Positions 11,617-20,904 of a stretch of 64,000 nt of DNA are shown piece by piece. The stretch covers positions 41,728,500 through 41,792,499 of the forward strand of contig OX457029.1 of NCBI GenBank assembly GCA_949752745.1, in the 5' to 3' direction. This DNA is from Protula sp. h YS-2021 (Eukaryota > Annelida > Polychaeta > Sabellida > Serpulidae). The notes under the pieces are model-generated. The model was not told the origin of the DNA, did no database searches, and worked only from the letters and a program-made list of their open reading frames with translations. The first letter of the stretch is position 1. Each line of letters begins with the position of its first letter. Both the position numbers and the translations under genes were made by a program.

Positions 11617-12536
11617 AGACATCAAACTAGACTGGCCAGTGTTTTTGTTAAAACAAAAACGGATATGTCTCCCCCGCACCCAATCGGTCACGTCGAAAAA
11701 ATTTCCTTGCTTAAAAGTACAACATTGGCGAGCCCAAACAATTGCAAAAATGGCCAAAAATACATTTTTATAGAAAATGAAGAAAAACTTCGCAGTAAAC
11801 ATTTCCACTATATACAGGTTCTTCTTGCTACGTTTCAGCCTAATCCAACAAACTATTTTGGAGATATCGCAACAAAATGGCCAAAAAGTTAAAAAATCAA
11901 AATTTAGAAAAATCCCCCAAAATACATTTTCAACGGAAATGAAGAAAAACTTCGCAGTAAACATTTGCACTACATGTGGGTTCGTCTTGCCACGTTTCAG
12001 TTTAATCCAACAAACTGTTGCGGAGATACCGCAACAATATGGCCAAAAAAGTTAAAAATCACAAATTTAAAAAATCGCCCAAAATACATTTTCAAAGGAA
12101 ATGAAGAAAAACTTCGCAGTAAGCATTTACACTATATGTAGGTTCTTCTTGCCATGTTTCAGCCTAATCCAACAAACTGTTTTGGAGATATTGCAACAAT
12201 ATGGCCCAAAAAAGTTAAAAATCAGAAATTTAAAAATTCGCCAAAAATACATTTTCAGCGGAAACGAAGAAAAACTTCGCAGTAAACATTTACACAATAT
12301 GTGTGTTCTTCTTGCCACGTTTCAGTCTAATCTAACAAACCGTTTCGGAGATATAACCTGCCAAAGTGAAAAAAATGCACGAAAACTCCCCTATGTTCAA
12401 AAATTTTGAAAAAAAAGAATTTTTTGAAGGAACGAAAAAAAATAACACGGGCATCATCTAGACATGTACCCCAATATGTATGTATGTTTTGAGAAAAATC
12501 GACTCATTGATTAATGAGAACTCACTGCGGACAGAC
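11617..12536 (+). mobile_element. Pearl-like element with ~162-bp core repeats (left part)
   Basis: Starts ACTAGACTGGCCAGTG, then a TTTTTGTTAAAACAAAAACG inverted motif and ATGTCTCCCCC. It then has four core units of ~160-165 bp carrying AAAAACTTCGCAGTAAACAT (near 11791, 11953, 12113 and 12278) and AATCCAACAAACTGTTTTGG. It breaks at CGGACAGAC (12528-12536), where a CAGGGTTGCCAC-ended segment begins. The microsatellite and terminal hairpin resume at 16344. Confidence 0.75.
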
Positions 12537-12559
12537 CAGGGTTGCCACGGGGAGTTGGA

Positions 12560-12765
12560 CAAAAAAAGTACAAAAAAGTACACTGAAAGCGTAAAAAAAG
12601 TACAAAAAAAAGTACAAAAAAGTACGTCCAGTAAAAAAGTAAAAAAAAGTACAAAAAAGTACAAAAATTACACTGAAAGCGTAAAAAAGTACAAAAAAGT
12701 ACGTCCAGTAAAACAATTTAAAAAAGTACAAAAAAGTACAAAAAAAGTACAAAGAACATACGCAT
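12560..12765 (+). repeat. AAAAAAGTAC minisatellite
   Basis: About 15 runs of A(5-8)GTAC, with interspersed 'ACTGAAAGCG' and 'GTCCAGTAAAA' spacers occurring twice. It is subterminal to the CAGGGTTGCCAC end. A similar layout, with AAAAAAGGAT, follows the CAGTGTTGCCACGG end at 24582. Confidence 0.9.
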
Positions 12766-13150
12766 AGGAGATGCAGAGCCCTCAGCCAATAGCAGTTACA
12801 TCACTGTGGTCCAGTTACTCTTGTGATATACCGCCCGGACAAAAACGATATACAACGCGCAAAGGATGGAGCGACGGACGGGTCCTTGCGCATCTACACT
12901 AAATATATACTTTCTTCATGTAAGGCTTGGAGAAGATCCGATGAATAGTTTTTGCGCCTGAACAAGAAAAATTTTATAGAGTGCAATGGATGGACTGATA
13001 TGAGAAAAACTGAACCTCCGCTGCACATCTACACTATATATACTTTCTTCCTGTAGGGTTTGGTGAAGCTCCAATGAATAGTTTTCAAGATATCATCCGG
13101 ACGAAAAAAAGGTTTACTGACAGACGGACGGACAGACAAACGAGACGTAT
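12766..13150 (+). repeat. Two-unit ~130-bp element with GACAGACGGACGGACAGAC end
   Basis: Two units carry 'CATCTACACTA-ATATACTTTCTTC' and 'GATCCGATGAATAGTTTT'-type blocks (12880-12960 and 13015-13085). They are followed by GACAGACGGACGGACAGACA (13118-13138). The left end, GCAGAGCCCTCAGCCAATAG, is shared with 43158. Confidence 0.65.
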
Positions 13151-13260
13151 TTTATGTGGTGGTTGCATTATGTGGTAGCATTTGATATGCCTGAAATGAG
13201 TTTAAGTGGTCGGTCACGGACTAGATTATTTGATAATAAATAAATATGTCCAATGACATG
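13140..13260 (+). repeat. Family F fragment (TTATGTGGTGG)
   Basis: Shares TTTTATGTGGTGGTTGCATT and 'GGTAGCATTTGATATGCCTG' with copies at 33415-33680 and 58716-58985. The family F sequence seems to continue at 13943-14080 after interruption by family E. Confidence 0.7.
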
Positions 13261-13309
13261 ACCCAGCCGAGTTACCAAACAAGAAAAAGAGAAAAACTAT
13301 GAAACGAAT

Positions 13310-13942
13310 ACTGTTAGGTCAAAAAATGAAGTATGTAAAATGCATTTAATTCGAATTTGGAAGCTACGCGAAAAGGGATGTCGGAGAGGTTGGGTTTTGA
13401 CGAGTCACGTATTTACCGACATTTACACAATTTTACAAAATTTTTAAAATTCCACCATTTCGGCATTTTTTATCATTTGCGAAAAGCAAAGTCTAGGTGG
13501 AGAAGGACCTAAGAAACGTTCGATTAAAATTTTATAACTATCTGAAAAAGACAGAGAAATGAATGGTTTGACAATTCAGTTATTTAATACCATTTATTTC
13601 AGTTTTTGTCAAACTTAACTTGATAGGCGAACCCATGGGAAACATCTCTGTGTAACATCTAAACGATTGGAGTAAAACTGCAGGAGGAGAAGCATTTTAA
13701 AAATGGGTCAGAACGGGCACAAGAAGTGCCGCCATTTTGTCAGTTTTTCGTCAATCGTCAAAAAAGTAAAAGCTCAGGTGGGGGACCACCCAGGGAACAT
13801 TCCTGCGTACTAACAAAACGATTGGAGCAAAACTGTAGGAGCAGTAGCATTTTAAAGAAAAAGTTTAACATACGCACATAAATTCAAGCCCGTTATAGTG
13901 ATACGACTAGCCCAATTCGACAAAGTCGGCTGGGTTACAAAT
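13310..13942 (+). mobile_element. Family E element, copy 1
   Basis: Collinear with 46690-47345: 'TTTTGACGAGTCACGTATTTACC', 'TTTTAAAATTCCACCATTTC', 'CGATTGGAGTAAAACTGCAG', ending GTGATACGACTAGCCC and a CGACAAAGTCGGCTGGGT hairpin arm. The right hairpin is more perfect in copy 2. No coding potential. It is inserted inside a family F copy. Confidence 0.75.
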
Positions 13943-14093
13943 ACTTACGTGGCTGTTTATATTTGCCCGTGCCCTTGTGTGGTTCCCAGCAGGCGTCATT
14001 GTAATGCCAATAGTGTTTTCTGCTTTGTGAGTGTGTGTCAACGGAATTCTGCATATGTAACTTCACAACTTATCTTTCACTACTGTTTTGCAT

Positions 14094-14334
14094 TGTATTG
14101 TATTGTTCTTTAGATCCCTTTCAACTGCTTTGGTCATATCGGGATCCCCCTGCCACATTATACTGAAATGGGGCATTCCAGCCCTCCTTCTAACCCTTAC
14201 TTGTGGAGTGCCTCACAGGATAGCAAGAAGGAGTCCCAATTTTAAAGTCTTAGGTATGACCCGACCGGGGTTTGAACCCACGATCTTCCAGTCTCGGGGC
14301 GGACACTCTAACCACTAGGCCACCGAGGCTGGTC
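14094..14334 (-). mobile_element. tRNA-derived SINE, copy 1
   Basis: On the minus strand the 5' head is tRNA-like: A box TGGCCTAGTGGTTAGAG and B box GGTTCAAACCC, spaced as in a tRNA gene. A body follows with 'TAATGTGGCAGG' and 'AAAGGGATCTAAAGAACAAT', then a short ACAAT-type tail. It is flanked by an exact 11-bp target-site duplication, CTGTTTTGCAT (14083-14093 and 14335-14345). Copies 2 and 3 lie at 22808-23047 and 55191-55422. It would be transcribed by Pol III from its internal promoter if active. The partner LINE is not obvious here. Confidence 0.93.
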
Positions 14335-14417
14335 CTGTTTTGCATAATTCCCACTTGCAAACCTCAGAGGACTGTTATATTTGGCACACTTATAGATAGT
14401 CATCAGGTCTCGGTAAA

Positions 14418-14600
14418 TTGGTTTGGTTTATTGGTGTTTTAAGTCCCTTTCAGCGATCTCAGCGCTATATCAGGACTACCTGCCACATTATACTGCAATG
14501 GGCCATTCCAGTTTAAATCCCTAGGGGGATCATAACTGAGTGCACAGCTGATAGGCACGAGCAGGATTCGAACCCGTACCGGCTATACACCCTAGATCTC
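14418..14600 (-). mobile_element. Second, related SINE (truncated head)
   Basis: The minus strand has a B box in GGGTTCGAATCC and shares a body with the other SINE: 'TGCAGTATAATGTGGCAGG', 'CCTGATATAG', 'GCTGAAAGGGACTTAAAACA'. The A-box side is degenerate or truncated. The shared body with a different head suggests two SINE families using one conserved central and 3' domain, as known for molluscan and metazoan SINEs. Confidence 0.75.
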
Positions 14601-15010
14601 GGTAAAACCGCATATATTTTTCATCTTGACATCAAAGGTCAAGGTCAAATTGAGGAAAAAATATTTTTCAAAACGTCTATTAATCACGAAAAGTTGCTAT
14701 AATATGTGTTTAAATCCCAGTTTGAACATATAAAACGTACTTCGTAGGAGGTAAAGCTGAGACTTAAATCTTGACCTTGAGGGTCAAGGTCAAAGGTCAC
14801 GTGACCTCGTATACCGTGAACGATAGGAAAACTTTTTTCAAAACTGGAGACAGAGCCATTTTGAGCTCATTTTCGACCCTTTCGGCCTAAACAACGTTAC
14901 ATAAGTGGTACCTCGGTGACCTTGACCTCCTCCGTCATGGTCAAGGTCCAAAACCGGAAGTTGACCATTATCTCGAAAACGGTTAGAAAACTGAATTTGA
15001 TTATTTGTAC
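14600..15010 (+). repeat. Small copy of the nuclear-receptor half-site repeat
   Basis: Contains 'AAAGGTCAAGGTCAAA', 'TTGACCTTGAGGGTCAAGGT' and GGTACCTCGGTGACCTTGAC with 'AACCGGAAGTTGACCATTAT'. It matches the unit of the 58985-61195 array. Confidence 0.8.
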
Positions 15011-15054
15011 CCAAAAGAGATAACATTATATTTACTTTCGAAAAAAATCCAAAA

Positions 15055-15486
15055 ATTTTCCAAGTCACTCAAAAAGCACAAGCAGTAGGCGTTATCCCCT
15101 ACAGACCGCTCAAACCAAAAATAAATAACATCTGATAAAATCTGTAGGAGGAAATGTATTTTGAATTTTTCTATTTTTAAAAAAATCTCCGATCGACTTA
15201 AAGCACAAGCGATATTCACGGCCTCCTAATCGTGTCTCACACCCAAGATAAATCATATCGGATCAAAACTGTAGGGGAAGATGCACTTTGAGGTATTTTC
15301 TTCAAAATTCCCCCCAAAATAAAAAATTCCCAAATCGGGTCAAAAAGCACAAGCCGTATGCCCAACCCACCCAGGGATGCCTCAAACCAAAAAGAAATGA
15401 AATCGGATAAAAACACTAGGAGGAAATGCATTTTGAAGGTTTTTCCTTAGAAATTTCCCAAAAATACAAAAATTGCAACCCATTGG
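15055..15486 (+). repeat. Family K tandem repeats
   Basis: Three to four units of ~125-145 bp with 'CAAAAAGCACAAGC', 'AAATGAAATCGGATAAAAAC' and 'TAGGAGGAAATGCATTTTGA'. Also present at 36325-36552. Confidence 0.75.
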
Positions 15487-15797
15487 GCCGACCTTTGTTG
15501 GTTCCAATACTTCCTATATGTAAAAGATTTCAACAATCGATCCAGAAATGTAGGCTTGAGTGTGTTAACAAACTCATTCAACTGAATAAGGATTGGGAAA
15601 ATTTGTGAAGTTCAGCTGGACCAATGTCCTTGGGCCGACAGGACCCATTTACAATACCGATCCTTGTTCGTTCCAGTACTACCCATATACAGAATATCTT
15701 AACAATCGGTCGAAAAATATAGGCTTGAGTGTGTTAAAAAAAGGTGTCAACAGACGGACAGACAGACCCGAAAACTAGAGTCCCCAAGCGGGGGACT
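15487..15797 (+). mobile_element. Short copy of the 168-bp element with terminal hairpin
   Basis: Under two core units, then GTGTCAACAGACGGACAGAC and the AGTCCCCAAGCGGGGGACT hairpin (15779-15797). Same right end as at 5283-5335. Confidence 0.85.
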
Positions 15798-16147
15798 AAT
15801 GACATCGCATCAAAATTGTAGGAGCAGATGCATTTTGAAACGAAATTTTACTAAATAAACAACTTACTAACGGACGCCGTCTGCAATCTGATGGGGAAAC
15901 CCCAGATTACGTGTAACGTAAGCCGGGCTAAAAACCACGCAACTGACGGATGTACCGAAAATCTATCACATAACATAAAATTGTGGGCACGGACGACAGA
16001 CAGACCGATAGCAATAGCCTTTAGCCAAATCCGCTGAGGACTAAAAAGTATCTAAAAACAGCTTATAAGCCTTGAAATAAATGAAGAAAATGTTAAAGGC
16101 GAAGAAAGGTATAAATCTGTTTTAAAAGTACGGTCTGGTAACCTTGC
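15798..16147. other. Unassigned mixed repeat fragments
   Basis: No gene. Includes a 'GACGGATGTACCGAAAATC' plus 'ATTGTGGGCACGGACGACAG' fragment of the 36554/61479 module. Near 16125 it has a second copy of the AAAAGTACGGTCTGGTAACC terminus that ends the enclosing 3.8 kb element. Confidence 0.5.
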
Positions 16148-16166
16148 AACTCGCGCCAAAGGCGCG
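16148..16166. repeat. Perfect GC hairpin CTCGCGCCAAAGGCGCGAG
   Basis: Eight-base perfect stem with an AAA loop in an AT-rich context, between two tandem copies of the element terminus (…AAAAGTACGGTCTGGTAACC before it and …AAAAGTACGGTGTGGCAACC after it). Confidence 0.85.
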
Positions 16167-16343
16167 AGCAAATATTGTTTATAACAAAGCTAAAACTGTG
16201 CGTTTTGAAAATGAACAGAAAAATGAAAATGCAAAAAAAGTATTAGAAAGTACCCTGGTAAAAAAAAGTACGTTTTTAGGGAAAAAAGTACAAGGCCAAA
16301 AACAAGTACAAATCTTTTTTAAAAGTACGGTGTGGCAACCCTG

Positions 16344-16430
16344 ACAGACGGACGGACGGACAGACGGACAGACGGACGGACGGACACACCAAATGCTATA
16401 TATATCTCCCCTAGGGGGAGACCTATAATG
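16344..16430 (+). repeat. Right end of the split pearl-like element
   Basis: GACGGACGGACGGACAGACG microsatellite (16344-16386), then the hairpin TCTCCCCTAGGGGGAGA (16405-16421) and CCTATAATG. It completes the element whose left part ends at 12536. Confidence 0.8.
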
Positions 16431-16557
16431 AATACGCTTAATCTGTACTGAAATGGAAAGTCAAGCAGCGTGAAGATTTCACGGCTGGGGTAGAATTTTG
16501 TTACTTTTAATCAAAATTTGTGAAAAAAACATGATATACAGTGCAAATGCGACAACA

Positions 16558-18090
16558 AACGAGATTGGCCAGTGCACACAAAATATAAGAGTACAGGGTT
16601 ATATTACACACTTTCAATCGATACCTACTTAGTTTCTTGTTTTTGTAAACCAAAACAAATTTCTCCCCGACTAAACCCATAATTCCCAACGAAGAGTTTT
16701 CCTTATTTTTAATTACTGAAATTAAATATTCATTTCTGCATATAATTATAATTCATTGTAAAAAAAAAAAAAAAAACCAAACATGGTGGTCACTAAAACA
16801 TATTATTGCACCTCTTTTTTTATCCTAGTCTGGAAGGTGGTCGCTAAAACGGGTTTTACTGTAGGCCCTTCTTATCCGGGTCTGAAAGTTGGTCAAGATA
16901 GGCAGGTTTAACCGTACGTCTTTTTAACCGAATCTAAAAGAGTCACGAAAAAACGGTCTTGTTTACATCTCTTTATCCAGGTCTTGAAGGTTCTCTGGAT
17001 TTTTTTTTTTTGCTAACCATCATCCTCCAGCCCCCCCCCCCCCCCCACAACCCCCAGCTATCTAATGTAGGTACGACTGTAAACACAACTCTAACCCTTT
17101 TAGCCAAGGTAAGGTTAACGGTCTGTACCCTAAGTGTAGTTATAGCTATGATATACTATCTTGTCTTCGTACATTAACATCAGAAAGGCATTCTTCATAA
17201 CTGCCCATCAGATGACGCACCTCGGTGAGGAGAAGCGGGATGGCACTTCGGCGCCAAAATGGTGAGCTGCTTCTCACAAGATATCAGATGACCCACTTTA
17301 ATGGCGAAAAATGCTTCCAGGTAATGCAAACAATAGCTCCCATATATGGAACACTTTGGCAACCAAATTAAGTATTCGGCGAAAAAAATCAATAGCTACG
17401 CTGAGACTTGTAAATACGACAATAGCATTTCATGACCTCGTAGATTTCATCATGCACCACAAATGACACACTGACCCATGACTGAGTGGCATTTACGTAA
17501 TAGCCGTAGATGAGAAACGCACAAAAAACTCAAGTTCAGGCAATAATAGTTCAAGTAATAACAAATAACAATGGACCGACAGTAATGCTGTTACTGTTTT
17601 GAAGCATTCTAAAGAATGCAGGAACATTCCTTCTGGAAAACGCTGAAATCCCCAGCGTAGTTAACAACTATGCCTAGTTTAAAAAGCAGCTAAAATTAGG
17701 GACACGGGGAGCGGGGAAGGAGTGGTGAGGGTGTTGACGTTTATTGATATTCAGCGGGAATCGAATTTTATGCTATGACGTCATACGCCTGAGTCAAAAG
17801 TTCAATGAACCGTCCGACTGAACCAAGGAATATCCAAATAAAATTTGAAGTCGATAGGACTTTCCGTGATCGAGATATTTTGCACACAAGATCTTGTTCA
17901 AAATATATTCATATTTTACGTGATGACGTCATACGCCGCATTCGTTTGTTCTACTCGTGAAAAAATTTCACAGACTCCTTCCGACTCTTGCACACATTTT
18001 GTTCACAAGAGTAGCAAACACACAGACACACACACACAGAGCGTACAAACACTACATGTCTCCTCTTTGTCGGAGAGACATAACAACGCA
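16558..18090 (+). mobile_element. Family A dispersed element, copy 2 (internally deleted)
   Basis: Starts near GGCCAGTGCACACAAAATAT and ends CGGAGAGACATAAC (to ~18085). It contains the TTTTTGTAAACCAAAACAAA motif, a C-tract of ~17 (17029-17046), two TGACGTCA sites (near 17776 and 17925) and a CA-rich tail. It is about 0.6 kb shorter than copy 1, lacking part of the ~300-bp right-hand repeats. It directly precedes the truncated 5' LTR. Confidence 0.75.
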
Positions 18091-18755
18091 TACTGAGATA
18101 AAAAAAACTAGAGCGGGTAGTGGGTGAATGTCTGCTGTTATGAGTGTTTCTGATGCAGTTTGTGCCCCACTGTGGTTGTTGTGGTGTGGGATGCGTCTGC
18201 TTTGTGAGAATGAAGAAAAGCGCCCTTAATCGCCATCGTTTCTCTTCACGCGATGTGAATTGATGAATAGTCGAGTGAATTTGCCGGGAAACTGTTTATG
18301 GGTTGCATTGGGCATACAGCGTTACAGGCCCGCGGGGATAGGTTGAGGATTTGAGGGGTTCTTGGTGTAGAAAGCACGTTGGTGCTAATTTCAAGTTTGT
18401 TTGAAGTCCATTTGATAGATCTTGCAGTATTTTAAAATTTACTTATATGTCAAGTATATTGGGAATCTTCAGAAGTCGACGGCGAATTTTTAAGTTTCAC
18501 ACGGTGGTGCGTAGAACGCGTAAAGATTGTGCATATGGCAATATTTTTTTTAACTTTCATTTTGTCGGGTTTTGAGACGAGGGAAATTTTAATGCTACTT
18601 AGCACAAACTTTTCAGGTAGTTTTCAAGTATTTAAAAACTAAGCAGATTGGAACCAATAGAGCCACTTAATAAACGAGGATGTGATCGTTTCGAAAACAT
18701 CACTTTTTGGTCGCTACGTAACTTGTAAGATATGTTTTTGGGCAGCTATTTTCTC

Positions 18756-18838
18756 ATTGGTCCTTAGTTTAGGCGCCAAGCTCTTTGATTGGTTGCATTT
18801 TTAATTAGCGGCGGCTGTTCTGCCAGCAACTATATAAG
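18756..18838 (+). promoter_or_regulatory. LTR promoter: two inverted CCAAT boxes and TATA box
   Basis: ATTGG occurs at 18756 and 18788 (inverted CCAAT), and TATATAAG at 18831-18838. The same arrangement is conserved in the 3' LTR (TATATAAG at 31261-31268). Spacing fits a Pol II core promoter at the U3/R boundary. Confidence 0.75.
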
Positions 18839-18966
18839 GAACTCGCTTGCTGCGCCATTAGCAGTCGATTTTATGAAGGCATGGAGGCCACACGTCAGGT
18901 GTGAGTCCTAGTGGTGCACAGGGGGTTGTTACATGTGGTGCTGGTGCACGGAGAATTGTTATTTTG

Positions 18967-18972
18967 AATAAA
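18967..18972 (+). terminator. LTR polyadenylation signal AATAAA
   Basis: AATAAA lies ~130 nt downstream of the TATA box within the LTR, in the R region position. A second A-rich AATAAA-like site follows near 18987. In the 3' LTR the homologous first site reads GATAAA (31399-31404), so only the second is intact there. Confidence 0.6.
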
Positions 18973-19276
18973 GTATTAAGTAAGGAAAATAAAAACGGAT
19001 ATTGAAGAGAGAGATTAGTTTGCTTTCATAGCATTTTTACTTGGATACAAAAGGAAAAAAAAACGGAATCTCAGAAATTATAAGATATTGCAATCAGTCT
19101 TGTGTCTAGTTCGTCGCCATACTTCTTCGTGAAAGTCAAAGACGCACAACGCTGGGACCCGAAGATACACACAGCTAACAAATGCAATCAGTCTTGTGTC
19201 TGTCCGTCGTCATACCTCTTCGTGAAAGTCAAAGACGCACAACGCTGGGACCCGAAGATACACACAGCTAACATTT

Positions 19277-19294
19277 TGGGGGCTCATCCGGGAT
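19277..19294 (+). other. Primer-binding site, tRNA-Pro type
   Basis: TGGGGGCTCATCCGGGAT begins 3 nt after the LTR's terminal CA. It differs at one position of 18 from the well-known tRNA-Pro primer-binding sequence of gammaretroviruses (A for G at position 10). Complementarity to a bivalve tRNA-Pro 3' end is the expected priming mode. Confidence 0.85.
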
Positions 19295-19319
19295 ATGACA
19301 GCAAAGTGTATGAGTCATC

Positions 19320-20089
19320 ATGGAGAAAATGCGTGAATGGATACAAATCGGTCAGGCGTTGAGATATAAAGGCGCAGAGCTTCTACAGTTTGTGCAGAAC
19401 CAGGAGGAAAAAGCAGTTGAGCAAGAACGCGTCCCAAGAGAACGTGAGATACGTACACAGGAACGTGAGGATCGGATTAGACAGCAGGAACTGGAGCAAG
19501 CGGATCGAATCAGGCAAGAATTGGAACAACAGGAGAGGGATCATGCACTTGAACACGAACACCAGAACCATGATCAAGACGGTGACGGAGCGCAGAGTCA
19601 CAACGCTCAGTACCGAGCTTCTCGCCCAAAACTTCCGAAGTTTGACGAGAAGGTAGACGACATCGAGAGGTTTGAGCGCTTCGCCAGGAATCAAGATTGG
19701 GCTGAAGACACATGGGCGGTTAGGCTTAGCCCACTTCTTACGGGGAAGGTACTCGAAGTCTGCAGTAGTATGCCCGTCGATAACGCCAACAGCTACGCCC
19801 AGTTAAAAGCCGCGATCTTACGACTTTACCAGTTGACGGAGGAAGGATTCCGAGCCAAGTTTCGCGAAGCGAAGCCCGAAAAGGAGGAGACAGTCCGCCA
19901 ATATTATGCAAGGCAAGCACAATTCTTTGACCGTTGGATAGAACTGGAAGGGATCGAGAGCATTTGAGGGACTTGTGCTTACGTGAACAGTTCATCAACA
20001 TGTGCAGCAGTGATCTCAGTCTATTTCTCCGTGAAAGAGTTCCGCCGTCCATTGAAGAGGTAGTTAGGCTGGCAGAGCAGTACCTCTAG
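19320..20089 (+). pseudogene. gag: Gag (coiled-coil N-terminus, SCAN-like capsid segment), frameshifted
   Basis: ORF 19320-19967 starts MEKMREWIQIGQALRY and has a long charged Glu/Arg/Gln coiled coil (about residues 20-85). A capsid-like region follows, with 'FRAKFREAKPEKEETVRQYY'. It ends at a TGA created by a shift of frame. The continuation in another frame (about 19961-20089) reads LREQFINMCSSDLSLFLRER, then 'VVRLAEQYL' before a TAG. This is recognisably the core of a SCAN domain (REQF...L...RERxP...E.V.LAE). SCAN is known to derive from the Gag capsid of Gmr1-like elements, so this supports the pol-order assignment. The start is the first Met after the PBS. At least two lesions make this copy non-functional. 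Confidence 0.82.
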
Positions 20090-20128
20090 GCACATGGAGG
20101 GAGCATCTCGCAGATTCGGATCAGGACC

Positions 20129-20383
20129 GTGCCAAGTGGACAGAAACCAATACCTCGGTTAAATCAGTCACAGCAGGGACGCAAACCTGAAACGAAGAGC
20201 AGAGCCATCGTTTGCCACAACTGCAACAACGAAGGCCAATTCGCGAGAGAGTGCAGGAAACAAGGCAAACGGTGGTGCGCGACAGTCCCGCAAACGCTCT
20301 CCACAGAACTGGCGGAAGAGAGAAGGCCGTGGCAAATCAGACGCGTTTGGAGTAAAAGACGACGAATACCGACATCGGGTTGA
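20129..20383 (+). pseudogene. gag: Gag C-terminal zinc knuckle (His lost)
   Basis: At 20213-20254 the frame encodes CHNCNNEGQFAREC, a CCHC knuckle in which the expected His is Gln (CAA). The surrounding text is basic ('QGKRW'), as in nucleocapsid regions that bind RNA. Loss of the histidine would impair zinc binding. The frame stays open only ~85 codons and is separated from the capsid part by a stop. Confidence 0.75.
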
Positions 20384-20411
20384 GCGGAACGTCAAAGATG
20401 GAAATCTTTGC

Positions 20412-20672
20412 TTGGCGAACGGAGATGCCATCCCATATGGAGGCGCATTGTGCAGCGGGCGGAAATCGGAGAACTTACCACTCTACGAAGGCCACATCGG
20501 AGGGCATGGTGTGACTATACTACTAGATACAGGATGTGATTCCGCAGCCGTTCGCAGTAGTTTGGTGAATTATGTTCAGATGACCGGGAAGTACAGTAGT
20601 TGCGTTCTTCTCGACGGAACCATTAAGCGATTTCCAATGGTGCGGATAGACGTGGATACCCTCATAATTAGT
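20412..20672 (+). pseudogene. pol: Aspartic protease (retropepsin) domain
   Basis: Contains ILLDTGCDSAAVRSS with the catalytic Asp codon at 20526-20528 (DTG type), preceded by YEGHIGGHGVT. The usual second conserved hydrophobic-Gly region is not obvious before a TGA near 20673. After that stop the same frame reads on with IDKPPFDLIIGNVPDLKP, typical of the protease to integrase linker. It would cleave the Gag-Pol polyprotein in an intact element. Confidence 0.75.
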
Positions 20673-20904
20673 TGACAATGGGATGTCATGGTGATTGACA
20701 AACCACCATTTGATCTCATTATCGGGAACGTACCAGACCTGAAACCACAAACCATTGGGTGCAACTACAAGACAGAGGTCAAGTACCTGGCGAACGGAGC
20801 ACCGTCAGCGAACCTTCCGCCACAGGAAGTGAAGATGTGGCCGTGGTGGCAACACGGGAGCAGGAGAAGAAAGACGCCCAGTAAAGCCTCTTGTCACACA
20901 TTCC

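Larger units (their letters stand above)
12537..16343. mobile_element. 3.8 kb segment with CAGGGTTGCCAC terminal inverted repeats
   Basis: The left end CAGGGTTGCCAC (12537-12548) and right end GTGGCAACCCTG (16332-16343) are perfect 12-bp inverted repeats. Flanks share ACAGAC (12531-12536 and 16344-16349), though this lies in a GACAGAC-rich microsatellite, so the duplication is weak evidence. Subterminal regions on both sides are rich in AAAAAAGTAC. No transposase ORF is visible. The interior holds other repeats, including two SINEs, so it is a non-autonomous or composite element. CAGGGTTGCCA-type ends occur in hAT-like elements; that assignment is tentative. Confidence 0.6.
18120..19273 (+). 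repeat. 5' LTR (5'-truncated)
   Basis: Aligns with the 3' LTR halves at 24184-24581/28000-28398 and 30957-31700. The 3' LTR starts TGTTAG and the LTR ends CTAACA, a perfect 6-bp inverted repeat. Here the first ~65 bp are missing and replaced by an ACTAGAGCGGG join. U5 contains a 94-bp direct duplication (from 19090 and 19184), also present in the 3' LTR, so it predates insertion. This LTR keeps ~90 bp (near 18625-18725) that is deleted from the 3' LTR. Confidence 0.88.

Noticed and set aside
14277..14334. Possible functional tRNA gene on the minus strand (A and B boxes)
   Set aside because: It is the head of a SINE: three copies with the same tail and target-site duplications, and the acceptor stem does not close properly.
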